Source of the DNA: Rubrivivax sp.
Lineage (GTDB): Bacteria; Pseudomonadota; Gammaproteobacteria; Burkholderiales; Burkholderiaceae_C
DNA: 46,629 bases
Assembly: GCA_004210455.1 (NCBI GenBank)
Contig: SEFA01000060.1
Coordinates: 1-46,629 of the forward strand
Reading direction: 5' to 3'
The notes under the pieces were generated by a model that saw only the letters and a list, made by a program, of their open reading frames with translations, had not been told where the DNA came from and did no database searches. Positions 6,958-15,902 of this stretch are shown here, in pieces. Position 1 is the first letter of the stretch; each line of letters begins with the position of its first letter. A program made the translations under genes and the position numbers.

Positions 6958-9447
6958 ATGAAGAAGATGAAGCTCGTGATGATCGGCAACGGCATGGCCG
7001 GCGTGCGCACGCTGGAGGAGCTGCTGAAGATCTCCCCCGATCTGTACGACATCACCGTCTTCGGTGCCGAGTCGCATCCCAACTACAACCGCATCCTGCT
7101 CAGCCCGGTGCTGGCCGGCGAGCAGACGCTGGACGAGATCATCCTGAATCCGCTGTCCTGGTACGAGGAGAACGGCATCACGCTGCACCTCGGCAAGACG
7201 GTGAAGACCATCGACCGCATCAAGCGCAAGGTGATCGCCGCCGACGGTACCGAGGCCGAGTACGACCGGCTGCTGATCGCCACCGGTTCCAACCCCTTCA
7301 TCCTGCCGGTGCCGGGCAAGGAGCTGGAGGGTGTGATCGGCTATCGCGACATCACCGACACCAACACGATGATCGAGGCGGCGACCAAGTACCGCCACGC
7401 GGTCGTCATCGGCGGCGGCCTGCTCGGCCTGGAGGCGGCGAACGGCCTGATGCTGCGCGGCATGCAGGTCACGGTGATCCACATCGCCGGCTGGCTGATG
7501 GAACGCCAGCTCGACGACCAGGCCGGCGACCTCCTGCGCAAGTCGTTGCAGGAGCGCGGCCTGCGTTTCCGCATGGGCGCGCAGACCGAAGCCCTGATCG
7601 GCGACAAGGATGGCCGCGTGATGGCGGTCCGCTTCAAGGATGGCGCAGAGATCCCCGCCGACCTCGTCGTGATGGCCGCCGGCATCCGCCCCAACACCGC
7701 GCTGGCGGAAAGCGCCGGCATCCACTGCCACCGCGGCATCGTCGTCACCGACACGCTGCAGACGCTCACCGATCCCCGGATCTACGCGGTCGGTGAATGC
7801 GCCGCGCACCGCGGCATCGCCTACGGCCTGGTCGCGCCGCTGTTCGAGCAGGGCAAGGTCTGCGCGAACCACCTGGCGCAGTTCGGCATCGGCCGCTATC
7901 TCGGCAGCCAGACCAGCACCAAGCTCAAGGTCACCGGCATCGACCTGTTCTCGGCCGGCGACTTCATGGGCGGCGAGGGCACCGAAGAGATCGTGATGAG
8001 CGATCCCTTCGCCGGCGTCTACAAGAAGCTCGTGATCAAGGAAGACCAGCTCGTCGGCGCCTGCCTCTACGGCGACACCGTCGACGGCAGCTGGTACTTC
8101 AAGCTGCTGCGCGAAGGCCGCAAGATCGGCGACATCCGGGACAAGCTGATGTTCGGCGAAAGCAACATCGGCGACGTCGGCCACCAGGGCCACAACAAGG
8201 CGGCCGCGATGGCCGACAGCGACGAGGTCTGCGGCTGCAACGGCGTCACCAAGGGCGCCGTGTGCAAGGCGATCAAGGAGAAGGGCCTGTTCACGCTGGA
8301 GGAGGTGCGCAAGCACACCAAGGCGAGCGCGAGCTGCGGCTCCTGCACCGGCCTGGTCGAGCAGCTGCTGATGTTCACCGCCGGCGGCGACTACTCGTCG
8401 GCGCCGAAGAAGAAGGCGGTCTGCGGCTGCACCGACCTGAGCCACCAGGAAGTGCGCGACGCCATCTTCAGGGACCACCTGATCAAGCTGGGCGACGTCT
8501 ACGCGCGCCTGAACTGGAAGACGCCCAATGGCTGCGCGACCTGCCGGCCGGCGCTCAACTACTACCTGCTGTCCTCGTGGCCCAAGGAGGCCGTCGACGA
8601 TCCGCAATCGCGCTACATCAATGAGCGCAGTCACGCGAATATCCAGAAGGACGGGACCTACTCGGTGATCCCGCGGATGTGGGGCGGGGAGACGACCGCC
8701 GATGAGCTGCGTCGGATCGCCGACGCCGTGGACAAGTACAAGATCCCGACCGTCAAGGTGACCGGCGGCCAGCGCATCGACCTGCTGGGCGTCCGCAAGG
8801 AGGATCTGGTCGACGTCTGGCGCGACATCGGCATGCCCAGCGGTCATGCCTACGCCAAGGCGCTGCGCACGGTGAAGACCTGCGTGGGCTCCGAGTGGTG
8901 CCGCATGGGCACGCAGGACAGCACGCAGATGGGCAAGGACCTGGAACGCGCGATGTGGCGAATGTACGCGCCGCACAAGGTGAAGTTCGCCGTCAGCGGC
9001 TGCCCGCGCAACTGCGCCGAGGCCGGCATCAAGGACGTCGGCATCATCGGCGTGGACTCGGGCTGGGAGATGTACGTCGCGGGCAACGGCGGCATCAAGA
9101 CCGAGGTGGCCCACTTCCTCGTCAAGCTCAAGACCTCGCAGGAGGTCATGGAGTACACCGGCGCGTTCATGCAGCTCTACCGCAAGGAGGGCTGGTACCT
9201 CGAGCGCGCCGTGCACTACGTGAGCCGCGTGGGTCTGGACCACGTGAAGCGCCGCATCCTCGATGACCACGAGGGACGACAGGCGCTGTGGGCCGAGCTG
9301 CAGTTCGCGCTCGACGGCGAACCGGACCCGTGGTTCGAGTTCGCCAAGGCGCAGGTCGACGTGCGGCAGTTCGAGCCGGTCGCCACCGTGGCGGCGCCCG
9401 CGCAGACCGCCGCTCAGACGGCCGTTCAAACCGCCGCCCAGGCGTGA
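6958..9447 (+). CDS. nirB: NADH-dependent assimilatory nitrite reductase, large subunit
   Basis: This 829-residue enzyme reduces nitrite to ammonium with NADH. Domains in order are: FAD-binding Rossmann fold (GNGMAGVRT, 10-18), NAD(P)H-binding fold near 148, a BFD-like [2Fe-2S] domain (C425-x-C427, then CGSC), a second Cys-rich BFD-like repeat (CGC, then CATC), and the siroheme/[4Fe-4S] half with Cys 642, 648, 682 and 686 (C-x5-C and C-x3-C). Length is normal for the family. The start is supported by GGAG upstream and by the nucleotide-binding motif close behind. It is followed by nirD after 10 bases, and cobA at the end of the same gene run supplies the siroheme precursor. Confidence 0.96.
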   Translation: MKKMKLVMIGNGMAGVRTLEELLKISPDLYDITVFGAESHPNYNRILLSPVLAGEQTLDEIILNPLSWYEENGITLHLGKTVKTIDRIKRKVIAADGTEAEYDRLLIATGSNPFILPVPGKELEGVIGYRDITDTNTMIEAATKYRHAVVIGGGLLGLEAANGLMLRGMQVTVIHIAGWLMERQLDDQAGDLLRKSLQERGLRFRMGAQTEALIGDKDGRVMAVRFKDGAEIPADLVVMAAGIRPNTALAESAGIHCHRGIVVTDTLQTLTDPRIYAVGECAAHRGIAYGLVAPLFEQGKVCANHLAQFGIGRYLGSQTSTKLKVTGIDLFSAGDFMGGEGTEEIVMSDPFAGVYKKLVIKEDQLVGACLYGDTVDGSWYFKLLREGRKIGDIRDKLMFGESNIGDVGHQGHNKAAAMADSDEVCGCNGVTKGAVCKAIKEKGLFTLEEVRKHTKASASCGSCTGLVEQLLMFTAGGDYSSAPKKKAVCGCTDLSHQEVRDAIFRDHLIKLGDVYARLNWKTPNGCATCRPALNYYLLSSWPKEAVDDPQSRYINERSHANIQKDGTYSVIPRMWGGETTADELRRIADAVDKYKIPTVKVTGGQRIDLLGVRKEDLVDVWRDIGMPSGHAYAKALRTVKTCVGSEWCRMGTQDSTQMGKDLERAMWRMYAPHKVKFAVSGCPRNCAEAGIKDVGIIGVDSGWEMYVAGNGGIKTEVAHFLVKLKTSQEVMEYTGAFMQLYRKEGWYLERAVHYVSRVGLDHVKRRILDDHEGRQALWAELQFALDGEPDPWFEFAKAQVDVRQFEPVATVAAPAQTAAQTAVQTAAQA

Positions 9448-9457
9448 GGAGTACCCC

Positions 9458-9838
9458 ATGACGAACTGGATCTCCGTCTGCACCGTGGCCGACATCCCGG
9501 TGCTGGGATCGCGACGCGTCGCCCGCGTCAAGGGACCGCAGGTCGCGCTGTTCCGCACCGCCGACGACCGCGTGCATGCGCTGCTCGACCGCTGCCCCCA
9601 CAAGGCCGGGCCGCTCAGCCAGGGCATCGTGTTCGGCAATGCGGTCGCGTGCCCGCTGCACAACTGGACCATCGCGCTGGAGAACGGCTGCGCGCGCGAG
9701 CCCGATGAGGGCCGCACGCCGGTGTTCCAGGTGAAGGTCGAGGACGGCGTCGTGCTGCTGGACCGGGATGAACTGGACACCGTCGGCATCGACCTGCCGG
9801 CCGTGAAGGCCGGGCCCTGCACGCGCGTGGCCTGCTGA
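9458..9838 (+). CDS. nirD: Nitrite reductase small subunit, Rieske type
   Basis: This 126-residue partner of NirB has a Rieske fold with an apparently complete cluster site: C46-P-H48 and C65-P-L-H68. Some enterobacterial NirD proteins lack these ligands, so this one probably does carry a [2Fe-2S] cluster that could pass electrons to the siroheme. The ATG at 9458 has GAGGAG upstream; the frame extends further back only as a shadow inside nirB. It lies between nirB and nasA. Confidence 0.94.
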   Translation: MTNWISVCTVADIPVLGSRRVARVKGPQVALFRTADDRVHALLDRCPHKAGPLSQGIVFGNAVACPLHNWTIALENGCAREPDEGRTPVFQVKVEDGVVLLDRDELDTVGIDLPAVKAGPCTRVAC

Positions 9839-9880
9839 GCCGCGGTCGACGACGACTCGGCACGTGATCGGCACGCCACC

Positions 9881-12751
9881 ATGAGCACGGACCTCCGCAC
9901 CACGCGCTCGACCTGCCCGTACTGCGGCGTGGGCTGCGGCGTGCTGATCGATGCGACCGGCGCAGGCGCGCACGCGCAGATTGTCGGCGTGCGCGGCGAT
10001 CCGGATCATCCGGCCAACTTCGGGCGGCTCTGCACCAAGGGATCGACGCTGCATCTGACCGCCACGCCTGTCGTACGCGCGCATCAGCGGCTGCTGCAGC
10101 CGGCGTGGCGGGCGACGCGCGACGCGCCGCTCCAACCGCTGGATTGGGACACGGCGACGCAGCGGATCGCCGATCGACTGCTGGCGATCCGCGCGGAGCA
10201 CGGCCCGGACGCGATCGGGTTCTACATCTCGGGCCAGTTGCTGACCGAGGACTACCACGCGTTCAACAAGCTGGCGCGCGGGCTGATCGTCACCAACAAC
10301 ATCGACAGCAACTCGCGGCTGTGCATGAGTTCCGCGGTAGTGGGCTACAAGCAGTCGCTGGGCGCGGACGCGCCGCCCACCTGCTATGAGGATCTGGAGC
10401 AGACGGACTGCCTGTTCATCGCCGGTGCCAACACGGCGTGGGCACATCCGGTCCTGTTCCGCCGCATCGAGGCGGCGCGCGCGGCGCGGCCGGGGATGAA
10501 GATCATCGTCGTCGATCCGCGCCGCACCGAGACGGCCGAGTTCGCCGACCTGCATCTCGCGCTCAAGCCTGGCAGCGATGTCGCGCTGTTCCACGGGATG
10601 CTGCATGCGGCGATCTGGGAGGGCTGGATCGACGCCGCGTTCATCGCGCGGCACACGAGCGGCTTCGACGCGCTGAAGGCGCTGGTCCGCACGATGACGC
10701 CGGCCGAGTCGGCGCGGCTGACGGGATTGAAGGAAACGGACATCCTTCAGGCGGCGCAGTGGTTCGCGCAGTCGCCGTCGACCTTGTCGCTGTATTGCAT
10801 GGGGCTGAACCAGAGCAGCAGCGGCGCGGCGAAGAACACCGCGCTGATCAACCTGCACCTCGCGACGGGACAGATCGGTCGCGCGGGCGCGGGACCGTTC
10901 TCGTTGACGGGGCAGCCGAATGCGATGGGGGGCCGCGAGAGCGGCGGCATGGCGACGCTGCTGCCCGGTCACCGCGATCCCGGCAACGCCGTGCATCGCG
11001 AGGAAGTCGCCGCGATGTGGGGCGTGGATGCGCTGCCGGAGCGGCCGGGCAAGACGGCTGTCGAGCTGTTCCAGGCGGCGGCGCGCGGCGAAGTGAAGGC
11101 GCTCTGGATCGCCTGTACGAATCCTGCGCAGTCGATGCCGGATCAGGCGCTGGTTCGCGCGGCGCTGGAGCGCTGCGAACTCGTGATCCTTCAGGAGGCG
11201 TTCGCGGGCACGGCGACGGCGGCGTTCGCCGACGTGGTGCTGCCGGCGGCGACCTGGGCGGAGAAGGAAGGCACCGTCACCAACAGCGAGCGGCGCATCA
11301 GCCGCGTGCGCGCGGCGCTGCCGCCGGCCGGTGAATCACGGGCGGACTGGCGCATCGTGCGCGACGTGGCGCGTCGCGTCGAAGCGGCGTTGCGGCCGAC
11401 CAAGCCCTCGCTCTTCGCCTGGGAGCGGGAAGAGGAGCTCTGGCTGGAGCATCGCGAGGCGACGCTCGGCCGGGACCTCGACATCGGCGGGTTGAGCTAT
11501 CCGATGCTGGAGGAATCGCCCCGGCAGTGGCCATGGCCCGCGGGCGCGAACGCCGCGAAGGCGCGGCTCTACGAAGACGGTGAATTCGCTCATGTCGACG
11601 GCAAGGCGCGCTTCATCACGAAGCCCTTCGTGGCAACCGCGGAGGTACAGGATGCGAAATTCCCGCTGGCGTTGAGCACGGGCCGGTTGCGCGACCAGTG
11701 GCACGGCATGAGCCGAAGCGGCACGGTGGCGAAGCTCTTCGCCGGCGAGCCGGGGCCGGCGTTGACGATGCACCCTCAGGACATGGACCGTCGCGGCCTC
11801 AAGGCGGGAGCGCTGGTGCGCGTGCGCTCGCGGCGCGGCGAGCTGATCGTGCCCCTGCGCGCGGACGACGGCGCCGGCGCGCAGCAGGCCTGGCTGCCGA
11901 TGCACTGGGGCAGCGAGTTCCTCGGCGGGCGTGCCCTGTCCGGCATCAACGCGTTGACGCAGTCGGCGTATTGCCCCGACGCCCGGCAGCCTGAACTGAA
12001 GTTCACCGCCGTGGCCGTCGAAGCGATCGACCTGCCGTGGCGGGTCTTCGGCGCCGCGTGGATCGGGCCTGGCGAGGGCGCCGCGCTGCGCAGCCAGCTC
12101 CGCGCCCTGATGGCGGAAGCCGACTATGCCTGCTGCCTGCCCGGACCCGCGCAGGAGGCGCGGGGGACGCAGCAAGGGTCGGGCGGGTTGGAGGGGTGGA
12201 GCCTGGAACTCGCTTTCGCGGAGCCGCCGCCCGCAGCCGTCGTGCAGGCGCTGGCGGCGGTGCTGCAGTTGAATGGCGTCGGCGTGCTGCGTTATGCCGA
12301 CGGGCGTCGCGGACGCAGCCGTTCGCTGCGACTCGACGGCGAAGGCGCGGACGCGAGGTTGCAGGCCTTGATGCGCGTGGGCGAAGGCGGCGAGGCCGCG
12401 TGGCTGGACGCCCTCTGGCGCGAGCGCACGCCGGTGGCGCCGTTCGGACGCCGGCTGCTGGCGCCCGACGCGGAACAGCCCGCCGCGGCGGCCAGTCCGC
12501 AGGTCTGCAATTGCTTCAACGTGCGCGAGGACGCGATCGCCGCGTGCCTGCGCCGTCAGCCGGATGCGGCGCCGGAAGCTCGCCTCGCGTCGCTGCAGGG
12601 CGAGCTGCGATGCGGCACGCAGTGCGGTTCCTGCCTGCCGGCGCTGCGGCGTCTGGTGCGGACCGTGGGGCCGACGACCTCGGCCGCATCGTCGTCGCTG
12701 CCATCGATTCCGGTGATGCCCGTCTCGAATCAAGTGAAGGAACCGACATGA
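9881..12751 (+). CDS. nasA: Assimilatory nitrate reductase, molybdopterin catalytic subunit with C-terminal BFD-like domain
   Basis: This 956-residue enzyme reduces nitrate to nitrite at a Mo-bis-MGD centre. The N-terminal [4Fe-4S] ligands are C12, C15, C19 and C51 (CPYCGVGC, then RLCTKGS). The molybdopterin oxidoreductase core (MGGRESGGMA, NTALINLHLATGQIG) is followed by the dinucleotide-binding domain (LSTGRLRDQWHGMSRSG). A BFD-like [2Fe-2S] segment closes the protein (C876-x-C878, then C915-x2-C918), as in Klebsiella NasA-type enzymes and some NarB relatives. No separate NasC-like reductase is present, so the electron donor is unclear. There is no signal peptide, hence a cytosolic location. 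Its stop overlaps the cobA start by four bases (ATGA). Confidence 0.95.
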   Translation: MSTDLRTTRSTCPYCGVGCGVLIDATGAGAHAQIVGVRGDPDHPANFGRLCTKGSTLHLTATPVVRAHQRLLQPAWRATRDAPLQPLDWDTATQRIADRLLAIRAEHGPDAIGFYISGQLLTEDYHAFNKLARGLIVTNNIDSNSRLCMSSAVVGYKQSLGADAPPTCYEDLEQTDCLFIAGANTAWAHPVLFRRIEAARAARPGMKIIVVDPRRTETAEFADLHLALKPGSDVALFHGMLHAAIWEGWIDAAFIARHTSGFDALKALVRTMTPAESARLTGLKETDILQAAQWFAQSPSTLSLYCMGLNQSSSGAAKNTALINLHLATGQIGRAGAGPFSLTGQPNAMGGRESGGMATLLPGHRDPGNAVHREEVAAMWGVDALPERPGKTAVELFQAAARGEVKALWIACTNPAQSMPDQALVRAALERCELVILQEAFAGTATAAFADVVLPAATWAEKEGTVTNSERRISRVRAALPPAGESRADWRIVRDVARRVEAALRPTKPSLFAWEREEELWLEHREATLGRDLDIGGLSYPMLEESPRQWPWPAGANAAKARLYEDGEFAHVDGKARFITKPFVATAEVQDAKFPLALSTGRLRDQWHGMSRSGTVAKLFAGEPGPALTMHPQDMDRRGLKAGALVRVRSRRGELIVPLRADDGAGAQQAWLPMHWGSEFLGGRALSGINALTQSAYCPDARQPELKFTAVAVEAIDLPWRVFGAAWIGPGEGAALRSQLRALMAEADYACCLPGPAQEARGTQQGSGGLEGWSLELAFAEPPPAAVVQALAAVLQLNGVGVLRYADGRRGRSRSLRLDGEGADARLQALMRVGEGGEAAWLDALWRERTPVAPFGRRLLAPDAEQPAAAASPQVCNCFNVREDAIAACLRRQPDAAPEARLASLQGELRCGTQCGSCLPALRRLVRTVGPTTSAASSSLPSIPVMPVSNQVKEPT

Positions 12752-13656
12752 GCCCGCTCGACGGCAGCCCGATCGCCGGCCAGACGGCCCGCCCCCTGTG
12801 TGTCTCCCTCGTCGGCGCGGGGCCGGGCGATCCGGAACTGCTCACCGTCAAGGCGCTGAAGCGTCTGCAGCAGGCGGAGGTGGTGCTGACGGACGACCTC
12901 GTCGACACGCGCGTGCTGGCCTGCCTGCCGGCGTCTGCACGCGTGCTGCGTGTGGGCAAGCGCGGCGGCTGCGTTTCCACGGAGCAGCGCTTCATCCATG
13001 AGCTGATGATCCGCGAGGCCCGGTCCGGTGCCCGTGTCGTCCGCTTGAAGGGCGGGGATCCGTTCGTCTTCGGACGCGGCGGCGAGGAGGTCGACGCGCT
13101 GCGCGAGGCCGGGATCGAGGTCGAGGTGATCAACGGCTTGTCTGCGGGCCTCGCGGCGCCGGCGTCGGTCGGCGTGCCGGTCACGGACCGGCGCTGCACG
13201 CCGGGCGTGGCCTTCGTGACCGGACACAACGGCGATCACGGCGTCGCCCCGGACTGGGCGGCACTGGCGCGCAGCCGGCTCACGCTCGTGGTCTACATGG
13301 GGCTGACGCGAGCCGCGGTGATCGCGCAGTCGCTGCGGGACGGGGGACTGGCCGCGGAGACGCCGGCGGTCATCGTCAGCGCGGCCCACACGCCGCGTCA
13401 GCGCGAATGCTTCACGACGCTCGCCGACCTGCCCGCCGCGATCGAGCGCGAGGGATTGCCGAGCCCGGCGCTGCTGGTCATCGGAGAGGTAGTGGCGCTC
13501 TCGCCGCAATGGCGGTCGGGTGTCGGGCTCGACGGCTCGATGAGTGCGATGGGCGCAATGGGCGCGAGGGTCCCGTCGATTGCGTTGTCGGAGACGGCCG
13601 CCCTGGGCGATGCCATCGAGGACTCACGCGTCGCAGCGCGCTTCCAGGCGGCGTAG
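12748..13656 (+). CDS. cobA: Uroporphyrinogen-III C-methyltransferase (SUMT)
   Basis: This 302-residue enzyme methylates uroporphyrinogen III with S-adenosylmethionine at C2 and C7 to give precorrin-2, the siroheme precursor needed by NirB. Family motifs are VGAGPGDPELLT near residue 24, RLKGGDPFVFGRGGEE near 97 and the GxxA/PGVAFVTGH region near 155. It lacks the CysG dehydrogenase/chelatase half. The C-terminal 40 residues (Met/Gly/Ala rich) are poorly conserved in character. The start overlaps the nasA stop as ATGA, giving tight coupling. Its 3' end overlaps the convergent MFS gene by 33 bases. Confidence 0.95.
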   Translation: MSPLDGSPIAGQTARPLCVSLVGAGPGDPELLTVKALKRLQQAEVVLTDDLVDTRVLACLPASARVLRVGKRGGCVSTEQRFIHELMIREARSGARVVRLKGGDPFVFGRGGEEVDALREAGIEVEVINGLSAGLAAPASVGVPVTDRRCTPGVAFVTGHNGDHGVAPDWAALARSRLTLVVYMGLTRAAVIAQSLRDGGLAAETPAVIVSAAHTPRQRECFTTLADLPAAIEREGLPSPALLVIGEVVALSPQWRSGVGLDGSMSAMGAMGARVPSIALSETAALGDAIEDSRVAARFQAA

Positions 13657-14796
13657 CCTCAGCATGATCAGCATGCCGATCGTGAGCACGGCGGCGGTCA
13701 GCCACAGCGAGGCGCGGTAGCTGCCGCTGGCCTGCGCCATCGCGCCGGCAAGCGCGGGCGCCGTGACCTGCGCGACGCCGTAGCTCAGCGTGAGACGGGC
13801 CATCGCCTTGCCGGGATTGCCGGGCGAGCGCCGACCCACGAGGGCCAGGGTGAGGCTCACGAGGCCGATGAAGGTCGCGCCATACAGCAGCGCGCCGGTG
13901 AGCGCGGCGGCGAGGCTGCCCGACAGCATCGGCAGCACGACGGACACGATCTGCAGCGCGAAGGCGGCGAGCAGCGCGTTGAGATCCCCGAAGCGCCGGG
14001 CGACGCGATCCCACAGGAACACGGCCGGCGTGGCGGAGAGGCCGACGAGCAGCCAGGCCCATGGACCCTGGCCGTGCAGCAACGGCTGGCGCTCGACGAT
14101 GGTGACGATGAAGGTGGCGCTGATGACGAAGCCCCAGCCGGCGCAGAAGTAGCCGGCGATCATCCAGCGCATCCACCGGGTGCTGGGCGCGCCGGCCGCC
14201 AGCGACGCGGCGACGGGCGGCGGCACGGGCGGACGCCACCACCAGGTGATCGCGAGCAGCGGCACACCGATGACGACGAATCCCCACCAGTGGCCGGCCC
14301 AGTCGAGTGCGAGACTGTCCATCGCCATCGCGCCAATGGCTGAGACGACGATGCCCAGGCCGAGTCCCATGAAGTGGACGCCGAGCTCGGGACGTCTGCC
14401 GGCGCGCATCAGGAAGCCCAGCACGAGGCCGGAGCCGAGCAGCATGCCGGCGGCGCCGCTGAGGCCGCCGAGGTAGCGGGAGAGGGCCCAGAGCGCGAGA
14501 TTGGGTGCGAGCGGCATCATCGCGGTGGCAACGAGGCCGAGCAGCATGCCCCAGAAGTACAGCCGTGATCGCCAGCGCGGATCGTCGATGAGCGCGGCGA
14601 GGACGGCGCCGCTCATGTAGCCGGCGTAGTTGACGGCGGCCAGCGTGCCGCCCATCGCGTCGCCGAGTCCGGCCTGGTGCTGCATCAGCGGCAGCACCGG
14701 CGTGTAGGCGAAGCGCGCCAGACCGATGCTCAGGATCAGGCCGGCGACGCCGCCGGCGGAGACTTGCCAAGGATGGAGCGAGTCGGCGCTGCGCAT
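13624..14796 (-). CDS. YbfB/YjiJ-family MFS transporter
   Basis: This 390-residue major facilitator has 11-12 hydrophobic segments. The N-terminal segment (GLARFAYTPVLPLM) and AAVNYAGYMSGA are typical of the YbfB/YjiJ group, whose substrate is unknown. The start (ATG, 14796) lies three bases after the higA stop on the same strand, so it may be read from the toxin-antitoxin transcript. Its end overlaps cobA tail to tail. Nothing ties it to nitrate uptake, and it lacks NarK nitrate signature motifs. Confidence 0.85.
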   Translation of the reverse strand: MRSADSLHPWQVSAGGVAGLILSIGLARFAYTPVLPLMQHQAGLGDAMGGTLAAVNYAGYMSGAVLAALIDDPRWRSRLYFWGMLLGLVATAMMPLAPNLALWALSRYLGGLSGAAGMLLGSGLVLGFLMRAGRRPELGVHFMGLGLGIVVSAIGAMAMDSLALDWAGHWWGFVVIGVPLLAITWWWRPPVPPPVAASLAAGAPSTRWMRWMIAGYFCAGWGFVISATFIVTIVERQPLLHGQGPWAWLLVGLSATPAVFLWDRVARRFGDLNALLAAFALQIVSVVLPMLSGSLAAALTGALLYGATFIGLVSLTLALVGRRSPGNPGKAMARLTLSYGVAQVTAPALAGAMAQASGSYRASLWLTAAVLTIGMLIMLRLRRLEARCDA

Positions 14797-14799
14797 CGC

Positions 14800-15147
14800 T
14801 CAAGCGGCCAGCGCGTCGATTTCCTCCACCAATTGATCCCCGTGCGCCTGCAGGATGACCTCGATGTCGTACTGCGCCTGGAGGTTGAGCCAGAACCGTG
14901 GATCTACGCCGAAAGCGAGTCCGAGTCGGACAGCGGTGTCGGCCGAGATCGAGCGTTCGCCCGCACAGATTTCATCGATGCGACGTTGCTGTACGCCGAG
15001 CGCTTTGGCGACGCGATACCGGGTCAGGCCGAGCGGTTCAATGAACTCCGACATCAGGATCGTGCCCGGGTGAACGGGGTCGAGCCTTCGGCCCGTCGTG
15101 ACATCTCCGAAGTCGATCTGGTTCAGGCGGTTACGTGGAATGCTCAT
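14800..15147 (-). CDS. higA: HigA-type antitoxin (HTH, VapI/HigA family)
   Basis: The protein has 115 residues with the conserved HigA core: HPGTILMSEFIEPLGLTRYR, an XRE helix-turn-helix (AKALGVQQRRIDEICAGERS) and the closing FGVDPRFWLNLQAQYD. HigA neutralises the adjacent HigB RNase and represses the operon. The N-terminal 25 residues before RRLDPVHPG are longer than in many homologues. It is downstream of higB (28-base gap), the usual toxin-first order of this family, and upstream of an MFS gene. Confidence 0.9.
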   Translation of the reverse strand: MSIPRNRLNQIDFGDVTTGRRLDPVHPGTILMSEFIEPLGLTRYRVAKALGVQQRRIDEICAGERSISADTAVRLGLAFGVDPRFWLNLQAQYDIEVILQAHGDQLVEEIDALAA

Positions 15148-15175
15148 GTCTTCGGTCCGTTACTGTGGGCGCCCG

Positions 15176-15457
15176 TCAGTGATAGTCGGCGATCTCGACG
15201 TCCAGCGCTGTGCCTTCTGTCCATCGGAAGCAGATCCGCCATTGCCGGTTCACCCGCAAGCTCCATTGGCCCTTGCGGTCCCCCTTCAACAGCTCCAGGC
15301 GATTGCCGGGCGGGAACCTTAGCGTGTCGATCGAGAGTGCAGCATCGACGGCGCGCATCTTCTGCCGGCAGAGCTGTTGAAGTTCCCGCTCCATACCTCG
15401 AACTTCCCGCCCGTCGAAGATCGCCGCCGTGCGCTTGTCCGCAAAGCTCTTGATCAT
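15176..15457 (-). CDS. higB: HigB-type toxin (RelE superfamily mRNA interferase)
   Basis: The protein has 93 residues. The family start (MIKSFADKRTAAIFDG), central LRFPPGNRLELLKGDRKGQ and C-terminal WRICFRW, then IADYH are diagnostic of HigB ribosome-dependent RNases. The C-terminal His and basic residues expected for catalysis are present. I use the ATG at 15457, which overlaps the TAA of the upstream gene by one base (TAATG); a GTG at 15469 is possible but less typical. No strong ribosome site is visible, consistent with coupling to the upstream gene. Confidence 0.9.
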   Translation of the reverse strand: MIKSFADKRTAAIFDGREVRGMERELQQLCRQKMRAVDAALSIDTLRFPPGNRLELLKGDRKGQWSLRVNRQWRICFRWTEGTALDVEIADYH

Positions 15458-15795
15458 TAGTATCGGCACGCGATAGTAGTCGCGTCAAGGGGCTTGGTTG
15501 GCTGATCTGATTGCGATGCGGCGCAGGAAAGTCGATCACGCTGAATTGCGTACGCCACTAGATCGACAAAGAAGCGCCGATCGAACTCGCTGAAGTCGTT
15601 GGAGGTGCTGTCCTCAGGCAACCTGTCCTGAATCGACTGCCGATCCATCTCCGACTGGATCAGCGCGGACAGGTACTCGTCGTCGGACGCGAATCCGGCT
15701 CGTTCGGCTTGTGATCGGATGAACGCAAAGTGCGCGCGCGTGAGTGTGAACGCCTGGAAGCGAGTCGCCAGGCCACTGGCGGAAGGAGCATGCAT
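15457..15795 (-). CDS. Small protein with ribbon-helix-helix-like N-terminus, first gene of the higBA operon
   Basis: This 112-residue protein is not recognised with certainty. The segment LTRAHFAFIRSQAERAGFAS, then DEYLSALIQSEMDRQ resembles the strand-helix-helix of ParD/CopG-type antitoxins. The remainder (FDRRFFVDLVAYAIQRDR) is helical. It starts just after an inverted repeat (15802-15821) and its stop overlaps the higB start (TAATG), so the two are translated together. It could be a third regulator or extra antitoxin in the operon. The coding call is supported by start, spacing and coupling; the function is inference. Confidence 0.7.
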   Translation of the reverse strand: MHAPSASGLATRFQAFTLTRAHFAFIRSQAERAGFASDDEYLSALIQSEMDRQSIQDRLPEDSTSNDFSEFDRRFFVDLVAYAIQRDRLSCAASQSDQPTKPLDATTIACRY

Positions 15796-15801
15796 AGGCG
15801 A

Positions 15802-15821
15802 GCCCTCAAAGTTGAGAGGGC
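15802..15821. promoter_or_regulatory. Candidate operator of the RHH-higB-higA operon
   Basis: GCCCTCAAAGTTGAGAGGGC is a near-perfect dyad (CTCAA and TTGAG arms around AG, flanked by GCC and GGGC) ending 7 bases before the first gene. It also covers the GAGGG ribosome site, so it could act as DNA operator or RNA hairpin. Autorepression through such sites is typical of toxin-antitoxin operons. Confidence 0.55.
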
Positions 15822-15864
15822 AGTCAGCCTAAACCGGACGCGGACCTCCAAAACCCATTCCCAA

Positions 15865-15894
15865 AGCAAAACGACCTCTAATCAAGAGGTCGTT
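15865..15894 (-). terminator. Intrinsic terminator of the chemoreceptor gene
   Basis: A perfect 10-bp stem (15870-15879 with 15885-15894, AACGACCTCT arm, 5-base loop) starts 8 bases beyond the stop codon. On the minus strand it runs into TTTTGCTTT. Confidence 0.82.
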
Positions 15895-15902
15895 GCGCTA
15901 GA

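Noticed and set aside
6574-9903. Very long minus-strand open frame (about 1100 codons) opposite nirBD
   Set aside because: Composition is Arg/His/Asp/Val-rich shadow of high-GC coding DNA, with no motif; nirB and nirD on the plus strand are unambiguous.
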